A stretch of DNA of 64,000 nt, taken from contig NZ_CP083740.1 of assembly GCF_020150455.1 (NCBI RefSeq), positions 4,216,001-4,280,000 on the forward strand. The letters are read 5' to 3'. Both the position numbers and the translations under genes were made by a program. The stretch's first letter is position 1, and the number at the start of each line of letters is the position of its first letter. Positions 1 to 8,225 of the stretch are shown piece by piece. The notes under the pieces were generated by a model, which worked only from the letters and a program-made list of their open reading frames with translations, had not been told where the DNA came from and did no database searches. Source of the DNA: Bremerella sp. TYQ1. Lineage in GTDB: Bacteria > Planctomycetota > Planctomycetia > Pirellulales > Pirellulaceae.

Positions 1-748
1 GTATCGCCCTGAGCGTCAAGTTGGCGGGGGAAGCACTGTCCTCGTTAATTTCGACCGAGTTCAGATGGTCGAGGTAAATCACACGTTCGTCCGGAAACTC
101 GAACTTTCCTTCATCTCCAAACTCGACCGTTCCGTCACGGCAAATCAGCTGCAAGATGCCTGACTTTGGATCGGTTTGCAGTTCCGCCTCTTCGACTTCC
201 AAATAGATGGAAGGCTGCGAATCGGTCGCGGCGACTTGGAACGTCGGGCTGATCAGCTTCCGGTCACGGACCGCTTTCACGGTAACCGAGAAGCCTGACA
301 TCTTAAAGTTACGCTGCGTTCTGAGTACGCCATAGACGGTATCGTCCAGCGATTCGGCCACCACGCGGTGCAAGTTCGGTCGCGACCAAGCAGCGCAAGC
401 GTCGTACATCCAGAACGTAAAAAAGCTTAGAAAGTAGGCCAGCGTCAGCACCGGCCACATCAGTTCCATCGGATTGATGCCGGCCGATTTGATCGCGGTA
501 ATCTCGTTACTAGCCGCCATTCGTCCGAAGGTGGTACAAACGGCAAACAGCATGCAGCCAGGAATCGTATACCGCAACATCTCAGGGACGAAGTACGGCA
601 ACATATTCAGAATGACATTCGGCGGCAGGCCCTTTTTGAGCCCTTCGTTTACGCCGCCACCAACAGTCATCAGCAGCACGGTGATACCGAGGCAGAGGAG
701 GAAGACCTTGGTGATCTCCCACAGTACATACCTCTGAATCGTTGTCAT
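1..748 (-). CDS. LptF/LptG-family permease, 3' end cut by window
   Basis: Translating the minus strand from the ATG at 746-748 gives a protein that is open to the window edge (about 249 residues visible). It begins MTTIQRYVLWEITKVF, followed by a hydrophobic segment, then a second segment with the family-typical idea of a membrane pair around FAVCTTFGRMAASNEITAIKSAG (given here only as the region at about residues 68-90). This N-terminus, and the beta-rich stretch after residue 130, match YjgP/YjgQ (LptF/LptG) permeases, which form the inner-membrane part of the ABC machine that extracts lipopolysaccharide. The C-terminal half, with the last membrane helices, lies outside the window. The next gene upstream is a PAP2 lipid phosphatase on the same strand, 17 bp away, which suits an envelope-lipid role. 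LptF and LptG cannot be told apart here. Confidence 0.8.
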   Translation of the reverse strand, partial: MTTIQRYVLWEITKVFLLCLGITVLLMTVGGGVNEGLKKGLPPNVILNMLPYFVPEMLRYTIPGCMLFAVCTTFGRMAASNEITAIKSAGINPMELMWPVLTLAYFLSFFTFWMYDACAAWSRPNLHRVVAESLDDTVYGVLRTQRNFKMSGFSVTVKAVRDRKLISPTFQVAATDSQPSIYLEVEEAELQTDPKSGILQLICRDGTVEFGDEGKFEFPDERVIYLDHLNSVEINEDSASPANLTLRAI

Positions 749-765
749 GAGAACTCTGTGCTAAC

Positions 766-1638
766 TTAAGCGGCGGAAGTCTTATGGTTTTCGTCAGGGA
801 TCACTTCGCCGCTCTCGTGCGAAAACGGCACCGTATCGGCCGTCTCGAAAGCCTGGGCAGTCGACTGCTTCCAGCCGTACATTCCCACGTACAAAGCGAG
901 GCCGGTAAAGTAGACGATCGCCCCACTCCAAGCAATATCACTCAGGTAATGGCCACCCTCCGCGATGCGCGACAAACCGACACCTGCCCCGCACAACAGC
1001 CCACCGGCTAGTACGCACAGCGCTGCCGAGCGGTTCTTTCGTAGCAGTAGAAACGCCGGCAATAGAAAGACGAATCCCATCGAGGCATGCCCACTGGGAA
1101 ACGATTTCGCCATCTCGTAGGGGCCAATCGACGCGGGGGGAACATATTGATGCGCGCCACCGAAGGCGACCGTATCGCATGGGCGTGGTCGCCCCCAGTT
1201 TGGTTTCAGTACCGAATTAATCAGAATGCCAGGTCCAATAATGATTGCTAGCGAGCAGAACAACGCTCCCTTTCGCCAGCTTCTTATGGGTTTCAGTACG
1301 AAACTACCGACAAACGCCACGACGCTTGACACGCCGAATAGGATCGCCGGGATCGGACCGTAGTCGTAAATGATGTTGGCCAGCATCGTTTCGCGATAAG
1401 GAAACGGGTTCCCTTCCGGCCGAAAGAACTGATGCGTGGTGATCTGATCGAGCGGTGTGAAGTAACACAGCGTCGTGATCGCTAGCAAGCAGACCAGCGG
1501 AACGGAAACCATGGCTAGTAATAAGATCGCCAACGAATCTTGGGTTGGCGTCGGTACGTTTGCTCTGGATTGATGCATCGTCGATGAGTCCGCTGCTGGC
1601 GGAAAAGGCAGAACCGTTCTGGTGTCTAATTTCTGCAT
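766..1638 (-). CDS. PAP2-family membrane phosphatase
   Basis: A 290-residue integral membrane protein with all three phosphatase signature motifs of the PAP2 superfamily: K145-x6-R152-P153, P181-S-G-H184 and S223-R-x5-H230-x3-D234. The histidines form the phospho-enzyme centre. About six hydrophobic segments surround these motifs. Members remove phosphate from phosphatidic acid, undecaprenyl pyrophosphate or lipid A. The substrate cannot be read from the sequence, but the gene lies 17 bp upstream of an LptF/LptG permease on the same strand, which suggests cell-envelope lipid turnover. The start at 1638 gives a 35-residue hydrophilic leader; an internal ATG at 1578 is an alternative. No strong ribosome-binding site separates the two. 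Confidence 0.85.
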   Translation of the reverse strand: MQKLDTRTVLPFPPAADSSTMHQSRANVPTPTQDSLAILLLAMVSVPLVCLLAITTLCYFTPLDQITTHQFFRPEGNPFPYRETMLANIIYDYGPIPAILFGVSSVVAFVGSFVLKPIRSWRKGALFCSLAIIIGPGILINSVLKPNWGRPRPCDTVAFGGAHQYVPPASIGPYEMAKSFPSGHASMGFVFLLPAFLLLRKNRSAALCVLAGGLLCGAGVGLSRIAEGGHYLSDIAWSGAIVYFTGLALYVGMYGWKQSTAQAFETADTVPFSHESGEVIPDENHKTSAA

Positions 1639-1792
1639 CGACGAAGAAGCCTGAAGGATTGAAACGAATCGGAGCGGAAATCCGAATCGAATCGATGTCG
1701 AACGGAAAACTCAAAGGCGATCGCGTGCTAGTACTACCCTAGATTGGACTGCCAATGCAAGACACATCTGCAATCGTGCATTGCTAGCATGC

Positions 1793-2386
1793 TTACGAGA
1801 AAAACTGCGATACGACCAACGCAAGTCCGCCGAGCAAGATCACCACGCCGATTCCGCGCGAGACCTTCGAGGTTGGTTCAATCCAATGACCAATCCAAAT
1901 TCCGAGTGCCAATAGCAACGTCGCTCCGAGCAATAGCCCGGTAAGAAACGCCAGCGGCAATGAACCCAGTGGTGTCCCGGTACCATGGGCATAGCCATGA
2001 AAAACGCCGATCACTGCCGCGACGACGGCGAGCAGGACCTCTGGAAATCTTCGGCCTGAGACAAGCGCCGTGCCGACGACAACCACCGAGATCGCCACGA
2101 CGGGTTCAACCCATGGAAGCCAGATTCCGCTCCCGCTGAGTCCCGCTCCTGCCATCATGCTGCTTAAGAAAACAAGCGGCACCGCGATGATGGAACCTTT
2201 CTCGACATGCACGACTAGCAGTCCGATTGCTAGCGTTGCGAGAAGGTGATCGATCCCAAACCATGGGTGCAACACGCCATCTAAAAAACTGCTGCCTGCT
2301 CCGACACCATCCGCGGGGCCTGCGATTGCTTCCGCAACACCGGTCGCCATCATCAGGATGGTGGAAACGATTCGGGCAAGCTTCAT
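1793..2386 (-). CDS. HupE/UreJ-family protein (putative metal transporter)
   Basis: A 197-residue membrane protein with a cleavable-looking N-terminus and about six hydrophobic helices. It carries the HupE/UreJ signature HPWFGIDHLLA near residue 39 and a second histidine motif GVFHGYAHG near residue 125. Family members are linked to nickel or cobalt uptake for hydrogenase, urease or cobalamin enzymes; no such partner is in this window, so the metal is unknown. I chose the ATG at 2384-2386 because AAAGG sits about 7 bases upstream and the longer reading frame (from 2476) would run into trpC. It follows purH and trpC on the same strand, 46 bp after trpC, and may be read with them. Confidence 0.8.
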   Translation of the reverse strand: MKLARIVSTILMMATGVAEAIAGPADGVGAGSSFLDGVLHPWFGIDHLLATLAIGLLVVHVEKGSIIAVPLVFLSSMMAGAGLSGSGIWLPWVEPVVAISVVVVGTALVSGRRFPEVLLAVVAAVIGVFHGYAHGTGTPLGSLPLAFLTGLLLGATLLLALGIWIGHWIEPTSKVSRGIGVVILLGGLALVVSQFFS

Positions 2387-2432
2387 GGGGTGCCTTTTTC
2401 CGAAGTAAAACGAAGACCACCCATAGTATCGG

Positions 2433-3224
2433 CTACCTACCACCCAAAAGTTTGCCGACAGCTGCTTGCACGTCATCTTGCCGCATCAAGCTTTCGCCGA
2501 CGAGGACCGCGTCGACGTCGTTCTTTTGCAGAAGCTGAATATCGTCGTGCGTGAAAATTCCACTTTCGCCGACTAAGACTCGGTCATCCGGAATCTGCTG
2601 GCCGATGCGAATCGTATGATGCAAGTCGACTTCAAACGTGCGAAGGTCGCGATTGTTGACGCCGACCAGCTTGGCACCGATGTCGAGCACGCGCGGTACG
2701 TTCGACTCTTCGTAAAGCTCGACCAGCGGCGTCATGCCGAGTTCGCAGATCTGATCGTGCAGCGACTTCAGCGAATCGTCGTCGAGGCATTCCGCAATCA
2801 ACAACACCGCGTCGGCCCCTGCGGCTCGAGCCTCGACGACCTGGTAAGGATCGAGCACGAAGTCCTTCCGCAACACCGGCAGTCCCACCTCTTGGCGAAT
2901 GGCGATCAAGAAGTCTAAGTGCCCTTGGAAGAACGACTCGTCGGTCAAGCAGCTAATGCACGTCGCTCCAGCCGCTTCGTAATCTTTCGCGATCTGTACC
3001 GGATGAAAGTCGGGGCGAATCAGCCCTTTGGACGGACTCGCTTTCTTCACTTCGGCGATCAGCTTCATGGGACCATCCGCCGCGAGAGCTCCGAAGAAAT
3101 CACGCGGGGCCGGTGAATCGGCCAGGCGAGCTTCGACTTCCGCCAGGGGACGAAGCGACTTCGCCGCGGCAATCTCTTCCCACTTCTTGGCAACAATCTT
3201 GTCGAGAACCGTTGGCTCGCTCAT
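2433..3224 (-). CDS. trpC: Indole-3-glycerol phosphate synthase
   Basis: A 263-residue (beta/alpha)8-barrel enzyme that closes the indole ring of 1-(2-carboxyphenylamino)-1-deoxyribulose 5-phosphate in tryptophan synthesis. Family landmarks are all present: IAEVKKASPSKG (catalytic Lys), VLRKDFVLDPYQ (catalytic Lys), GVNNRDLRTF and VLVGESGI. The length is normal. The ATG at 3222-3224 is preferred to the GTG two codons upstream because it starts at the usual MSEPTVLDKI position. The gene lies 19 bp behind purH on the same strand, an unusual pairing of tryptophan and purine synthesis, both of which consume PRPP. No other trp gene is in the window. Confidence 0.95.
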   Translation of the reverse strand: MSEPTVLDKIVAKKWEEIAAAKSLRPLAEVEARLADSPAPRDFFGALAADGPMKLIAEVKKASPSKGLIRPDFHPVQIAKDYEAAGATCISCLTDESFFQGHLDFLIAIRQEVGLPVLRKDFVLDPYQVVEARAAGADAVLLIAECLDDDSLKSLHDQICELGMTPLVELYEESNVPRVLDIGAKLVGVNNRDLRTFEVDLHHTIRIGQQIPDDRVLVGESGIFTHDDIQLLQKNDVDAVLVGESLMRQDDVQAAVGKLLGGR

Positions 3225-3243
3225 GAACACTTCTTACCGCGGA

Positions 3244-4812
3244 TTAATGTCGGAAATGACGGACACCGGTGAACAGCATCGGCAACTTATGTTCGTTGCA
3301 GGCGTCGATTACTTCCTGATCTCGCTTCGATCCGCCTGGCTGGATGAACGCTTTCACGCCTGCTTTGGCCGCCGAATGAATCGAATCGGGGAATGGGAAA
3401 AACGCGTCGCTGGCCAACACGCTCCCAGGAGCACGCTCGCCTGCTTTCTCAATCGAAATCTGCACCGAGTCGACGCGGCTCATCTGCCCTGCCCCGGCTC
3501 CGATCAACGACCGATCCTTGCACAGCACAATGGCGTTCGACTTCACGAAGCGGCAAATCTCCCAGGCAAACAGCAGCTCTTGCTTGGTCGCTTCGTCGAC
3601 TTCGGTCTCGGTAACCAACTGCCAGGTGCTGGGGTCGTCTTGGGTGAAGTCAGTGTTTTGAACGAGCAAGCCACCTTCGATCCAACGCGACTGAAGTTCA
3701 GGACGACTGCCTTCCAAGGCCCCGACTGCCATCAAGCGAACGTTGCTCTTCCACTTCGGCTTCGTGGTAAGGATCTCAACCGCTTCGCTGCTGAAGCTTG
3801 GGGCGGCGATCGCTTCGACGAACAATCCTGGCGTCGAAAGGTATTCGGCCGTTGCTGCATCGACTTCACGGTTCATGCCGATCACGCTGCCGAACGCACT
3901 AAGCGGATCGCCAAGCATCGCTTTCTCGCATGCCTCGGCCAGGCTCGTTGCCGAGGCCGCACCGCAAGGGTTGTTGTGCTTGATCACCGAAACGGCCGCG
4001 TCCGGCAAGCCGCGAGCGATGGCCAACGCGCTGTCGAGATCTAACAAGTTGTTGTACGAAAGCTCTTTCCCGTTGAGCTGCTTCGCGTCGACCAGCGAGG
4101 CACCTTGGAACTTCGGCACGGCGTACAACGCCCCTTGCTGATGTGGGTTCTCGCCGTATCGCAGGACCGCTTTCCGCTCGAAGCTTTGTCGCAGCGTTTC
4201 GGGGAACGCGTTCTCTTCGTCTTTCTCGAAGTAATTGGCAATCGCCGCGTCGTAGGCGGCCGTGTGGGCAAACGCGGCGGCGGCCAGCTTGCGACGCAGA
4301 CCGAGGCTGGTCTTGCCGCCGTTTTTCAGTTCCGCGAGGATCTCCGGGTATTGGCACGGCTTGCAGGCGATCGTCGTGAACGCGTGGTTCTTCGCGGCGG
4401 CTCGCACAAGGCTAGGTCCGCCGATGTCGATTTGCTCGATCGCCTGGGCGTCGGTCACCCCTTCTTTGGCGATCGTTTCCTCGAACGGATACAAGTTCAC
4501 CACCACCAGTGGGATGGCAAAGATGCCATGCTCGCCGATCGCGGACATGTCGTCGTCGCGGTCGTGTCGGCACAAGATCCCGCCGAAGATCTTCGGATGA
4601 AGCGTCTTCAATCGGCCATCCATCATCTCAGGAAACTGCGTGTACTCGGTGACATCCTTGACCGGAATGCTCGCTTCTTCCAAGTGGCGACGCGTTCCGC
4701 CGGTGCTGTAAATGGTGACCCCGGTTTCCACCAACCCCTGGGCAAACTCGGTCAGGCCTTCCTTGTTGCTGACACTGATAATGGCATTTTGAATGACAGG
4801 GTCGAGAGACAT
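3244..4812 (-). CDS. purH: Bifunctional AICAR transformylase / IMP cyclohydrolase
   Basis: A 522-residue protein of the expected size for PurH, which carries out the last two steps of purine synthesis. The N-terminal MGS-like IMP cyclohydrolase domain covers roughly residues 8-200 (ISVSNKEGLTEFAQGL, YSTGGTRRHLE, MDGRLKTLHPKI). The AICAR transformylase domain follows, with the diagnostic VIKHNNPCGAA motif (catalytic Lys-His) and the C-terminal GGSKRDQEVIDACNEH and GVRHFRH stretches. It is the first gene of the purH-trpC-hupE run. A long opposite-strand reading frame (3028-4044) is only a shadow of this gene. Confidence 0.97.
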   Translation of the reverse strand: MSLDPVIQNAIISVSNKEGLTEFAQGLVETGVTIYSTGGTRRHLEEASIPVKDVTEYTQFPEMMDGRLKTLHPKIFGGILCRHDRDDDMSAIGEHGIFAIPLVVVNLYPFEETIAKEGVTDAQAIEQIDIGGPSLVRAAAKNHAFTTIACKPCQYPEILAELKNGGKTSLGLRRKLAAAAFAHTAAYDAAIANYFEKDEENAFPETLRQSFERKAVLRYGENPHQQGALYAVPKFQGASLVDAKQLNGKELSYNNLLDLDSALAIARGLPDAAVSVIKHNNPCGAASATSLAEACEKAMLGDPLSAFGSVIGMNREVDAATAEYLSTPGLFVEAIAAPSFSSEAVEILTTKPKWKSNVRLMAVGALEGSRPELQSRWIEGGLLVQNTDFTQDDPSTWQLVTETEVDEATKQELLFAWEICRFVKSNAIVLCKDRSLIGAGAGQMSRVDSVQISIEKAGERAPGSVLASDAFFPFPDSIHSAAKAGVKAFIQPGGSKRDQEVIDACNEHKLPMLFTGVRHFRH

Positions 4813-5038
4813 CGCAGAACCAACCTAAAACTGTATATCGAGAACGGAATACACGCGCGAGAATCAGTTCCCTTTGTAGGCTGGCTCTGGCATCATCGTC
4901 AACCACCCGAACACCCCCTCGGCGGGACTCCGAGTCAATTCGTTTGGCTGGTGGAAACCATTCTCAATGGCGTCTGCCCCGCAGTACCCAGGTCGGTTCC
5001 TTTTGTCTCTTGAATAACTCTTGATAGACTCATCAAGG

Positions 5039-5069
5039 ATTATACCACGCTGTCCAAGCGTCTTGGACA
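5039..5069 (-). promoter_or_regulatory. Candidate promoter with inverted repeat upstream of purH
   Basis: On the minus strand TATAAT occupies 5044-5039 and TTGTCC lies 20 bases upstream (5070-5065 region). Between and over them is a perfect 8-bp inverted repeat, TGTCCAAG-CGT-CTTGGACA (5051-5069), a good shape for a repressor site. It would give a purH leader of about 220 nt. The rest of the 499-bp gap between purH (4812) and the DUF4282 gene (5312) shows no convincing gene; GGGG-TTAGCAT-CCCC near 5097-5111 is the only other small hairpin. The promoter spacing is longer than ideal, so this is tentative. Confidence 0.4.
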
Positions 5070-5311
5070 ACTTTCTGGTAAGCTAAGCTTTCTCTTGGGG
5101 TTAGCATCCCCTGATCGCCAACTCACGGCGGTTGCCATTAGCCATTTGACAGCCCAGGCTCCTCCAAGTCGTCAAACTTCGTGCAAGGTTGAGCCAGACC
5201 ACGCGCACACTTGCGCATAATTTATCAATACTTCGCGCAGACTTTGGGCAGAAAACGCGACGCTTGAAAAGGCAAACGATCTCAACGAAAGCAAGGGAAG
5301 AAACCGCCGCT

Positions 5312-6382
5312 TTAATCGATGATCCCTTGCTTCTCCTCCAGCATGTCGCGGACGCTGCGCATGTTCTCGTCGATGCTGAAGAACGCAACGACAACTTCGG
5401 CCATCACTCGCAGCACGACAATGTAAATAAACGAGATCGCCAACGAGACGAACGAAACGAAGCCGGCGAAGATCAACGCCATGGTTCCGCCTCCGGCTTG
5501 CATCGAAGTCACAAATGTCACCGCCGTTCCTACGAGCCAGCCCAACAGAATGAGCCCTGTCATCAGGAAGAACAAAACTTTGATTACGGCCGGTCCGATC
5601 AGCACGTCAAAGTTGAACAGCGAACCGATTCCGCCGGTTCCTTTGCGGCGCGGTCGTGCTCGGCCTGCTTTTGGATCGGTGGCGAAAGGGTTCGCATCGC
5701 CATTGTTGGCTTTCCCTTTTGGCGCAGCGACAGCCGCGGGCGCATCCGCTTTGGCTGGCTCTGATTTGGGAGCCGATCCTTTCGACGGCGCCACTTTCGG
5801 CGCGGTCACGCTGGGCGTCGCGATCGTGGGCGCGGCAACGCTGGGTGCTTCCTTGGCGACAGGTTCTGCTTTGGGCACTTCGATCGCTGGCGCGGCTGCG
5901 GGAGCGGGGCCCTTTTTCGGAGCGGGAGCTCCTTTTTTGCCAGGCTTGCTGCCCCCTTTTTTGGGCGAGACCACCAACGAATCGAGACCGGCTGGAACGT
6001 CTGGCGAAGCTTTCGTTGGGGCGACGTTCGGTAAGTTCAATCCCCCTCCGTCGTTGGCCGGAGGGGCCACAGGAATCGCTTCCGGTGGGGAAGCGGACGC
6101 AGGCGCGACAGGCGCAGCAATCGGGGCTGGTCCTGCCGATGCAGGGGCAACAGGTTCAGCGGTCGGCGGCGCGACCGGCGTTGCTTCCGGAGGACTCGCC
6201 GCGGCGGAATCGCCAAACAATCCCTTAACGGTCGAAGCCGTTACCCAATCTCCACTGCCGCGACGCAGCAAGCTTTCCGGCAGAATTGCCCCACTTCCGG
6301 CAAGTTGTTTCAACGTTTTCGAATCAATCGGGCCGACTTCCGGCGCATGGGGATTGAACTTGTAGAAGAATTCGTCGGCCAT
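5312..6382 (-). CDS. GYF_2 (DUF4339) / DUF4282 membrane protein
   Basis: A 356-residue protein in three parts. Residues 1-58 (FFYKFNPHAPEVGPIDSKTL and GDWVTASTVKGLFG) match the GYF_2/DUF4339 domain, thought to bind proline-rich peptides. Residues 60-245 are a low-complexity Pro/Ala/Lys-rich linker. Residues 250-345 hold two membrane helices and the helix RVMAEVVVAFFSIDENMRSV that is typical of DUF4282. The layout suggests a membrane-anchored adaptor with a cytosolic GYF_2 head; the partner is unknown. It is divergent to the M3 peptidase gene with 151 bp between starts. The linker's alanine codons create a long opposite-strand frame (5481-6365), which is an artefact. Confidence 0.8.
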   Translation of the reverse strand: MADEFFYKFNPHAPEVGPIDSKTLKQLAGSGAILPESLLRRGSGDWVTASTVKGLFGDSAAASPPEATPVAPPTAEPVAPASAGPAPIAAPVAPASASPPEAIPVAPPANDGGGLNLPNVAPTKASPDVPAGLDSLVVSPKKGGSKPGKKGAPAPKKGPAPAAAPAIEVPKAEPVAKEAPSVAAPTIATPSVTAPKVAPSKGSAPKSEPAKADAPAAVAAPKGKANNGDANPFATDPKAGRARPRRKGTGGIGSLFNFDVLIGPAVIKVLFFLMTGLILLGWLVGTAVTFVTSMQAGGGTMALIFAGFVSFVSLAISFIYIVVLRVMAEVVVAFFSIDENMRSVRDMLEEKQGIID

Positions 6383-6533
6383 CGGGTATGATCTTTAAAT
6401 TGTCAGAAGAGAAGCGCGCGATGAGTGCAAGGCTTCATAATGTCTTAGTGCGACGGCAAAGTCAAACAGCCCTGTCGTCAGCAAGCATTCTTCGTTTTTC
6501 CCACATATTGCCCTGTAGGATGGAAGAGCATTG

Positions 6534-8225
6534 ATGGACGACTTCAGTAAACTCGAACTGCCGGAACCAGATCTTTCCGATCTCAAAACGCGCTACACCG
6601 AGATTGCCGAGGGCATCGACGATTTAAATGGCAACGATGGTCGCGGCGAAGCGCTGTTTCACTTGATCGAACAGTGGGACGAGATCCGTCGCGAGATCGA
6701 TTCGTGGTGCAACTTGACGGAGATCCGTTTCAATCAAGACACCAAGAACCCCGCCTATAAAGCGGCCATGGATCGGCTCGACGAGATCCATCCCAAGCTG
6801 ACCGATCTGGACGTCACCATCAAAAAGCTGCTGCTGGTCGATCATCGTAAAGCGAAGATTGTCGAGCGATACGGAGCCCAAGCCACCGAGTTGTGGCAAT
6901 GCCAGGTGAACGCCTTCGATCCTGCCGTCGAGCAAGACTTAGTCGAAGAAGCCAAACTGGTCTCGAAGTACAACGAACTGTTGGCCAGCGCAACGTTCAC
7001 CTTCCAAGGCAAAGAGACCAATCTATCCGGCATCACCGAGTATGCCGAGGACAACGACCGGACCGTCCGCTACGACGCACTTTCCACCATGTGGGGCTGG
7101 TTCGCCGAGAACAGCGACGCGCTCGACGAGATCTACGACAAGATGGTCCAACTCCGCGATCGGATCGCCAAGAAGCTGAAGTACGACAACTTCGTACAGC
7201 TTGCCTATCAGCGGATGTCACGCGTCGATTACACCGAGCAAGACGTCCAGCAGTATCGTCAGGAAGTGATCGACAAGATTGTCCCGCTGTGTACTGAGAT
7301 CCGCAAACGGCAAGGCGAAACGCTCCAACTCGATCCGCTGATGTACTGGGACGAAGCGGTTCACGACGCCGCAGGCAATCCTCGTCCGCAAGGATCGTAC
7401 GAGCATCAAATTGAACAAGCTCAAGCGATGTTCGACGGCATGTCGCCGCAGTTGGGCGAGTTCTTCCAGCTGATGCGCGACAAGAACCTGATGGACTTGA
7501 AGAACCGGCCTGGCAAAGCAGGCGGCGGCTTCTGTGCGAGCCTGCTGCAACAGCGCGTCCCGTTCATCTTCGCCAATTTCAATGGCACGCTGGGGGACGT
7601 GGAAGTCTTCACGCACGAGATCGGCCATGCGTATCAGTGCTATTCGAGCATGTCGCAGCCGCTGACCGATATTGTGTGGCCGACGATGGAATCGTGCGAG
7701 ATCCACTCGATGAGTCTCGAGTATCTTTGCTGGCCGCACATGGAGAAGTTCTTCGGCGACGCGGCCGATCGATTCCGCCGCATCCATTTGACGTCGCGGC
7801 TGTTGTTCCTGCCGTATGGCGTGGCGATCGATCATTACCAGCACGAAGTCTACAACCAGCCAGGCCTTTCGCCGAAAGAACGAAACGCCAAGTGGCGAGA
7901 GTTGGAAGAACTGTACCTTCCGCACATGCAGTTTGGTGATTTGCCTCACTTGCCCGAAGGGGGACGCTGGCAGAAGCAGCGACACGTTTACATGTCGCCG
8001 TTCTATTACATCGACTACACGTTGGCGCAGTGCTGTGCTCTGCAGTTCTGGGTTCGCTCGCAGCAGAACTTCGACCAAGCGGTCGAAGACTATCAGGCGC
8101 TGTGTGCTCGGGGCGGAACGCTTCCGTTCCAAGAGCTTGCCCGAAGTGCCGACTTGAAGAGCCCTTTCACCAAGGGTTGTTTGACCGACGTGGCCGCCGA
8201 AGCGAGCAAGTTCCTGGGATTGTAA
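6534..8225 (+). CDS. M3-family oligoendopeptidase (PepF/thimet type)
   Basis: A 563-residue cytosolic zinc peptidase. The HEIGH zinc motif is at residues 361-365 (FTHEIGHAYQCYSS), and the third ligand lies in the ESCEIHSMSLEYL helix about 25 residues later, as in the M3 family. The C-terminal HVYMSPFYYIDYTLAQ tyrosine-rich segment is the usual substrate-binding region. M3 enzymes cut short peptides and probably recycle them. The ATG at 6534 is preferred to the TTG just before it; GGAAGAG lies about 9 bases upstream. The stop codon is followed directly by the ATG of the MnmE-like GTPase, so the two and the molybdoenzyme gene after them probably form one transcript. Confidence 0.93.
   Translation: MDDFSKLELPEPDLSDLKTRYTEIAEGIDDLNGNDGRGEALFHLIEQWDEIRREIDSWCNLTEIRFNQDTKNPAYKAAMDRLDEIHPKLTDLDVTIKKLLLVDHRKAKIVERYGAQATELWQCQVNAFDPAVEQDLVEEAKLVSKYNELLASATFTFQGKETNLSGITEYAEDNDRTVRYDALSTMWGWFAENSDALDEIYDKMVQLRDRIAKKLKYDNFVQLAYQRMSRVDYTEQDVQQYRQEVIDKIVPLCTEIRKRQGETLQLDPLMYWDEAVHDAAGNPRPQGSYEHQIEQAQAMFDGMSPQLGEFFQLMRDKNLMDLKNRPGKAGGGFCASLLQQRVPFIFANFNGTLGDVEVFTHEIGHAYQCYSSMSQPLTDIVWPTMESCEIHSMSLEYLCWPHMEKFFGDAADRFRRIHLTSRLLFLPYGVAIDHYQHEVYNQPGLSPKERNAKWRELEELYLPHMQFGDLPHLPEGGRWQKQRHVYMSPFYYIDYTLAQCCALQFWVRSQQNFDQAVEDYQALCARGGTLPFQELARSADLKSPFTKGCLTDVAAEASKFLGL

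Noticed and set aside
3028..4044. 338-residue plus-strand frame opposite purH
   Set aside because: It lies wholly over trpC and purH, has no family likeness and is rich in Arg/His as expected from an antisense frame.
4864..5070. 68-residue minus-strand frame before purH
   Set aside because: No protein-like character; it overlaps the candidate promoter.
5481..6365. 294-residue plus-strand Ala/Gly-rich frame
   Set aside because: It mirrors the Pro/Ala linker of the GYF_2/DUF4282 protein; low complexity explains it.
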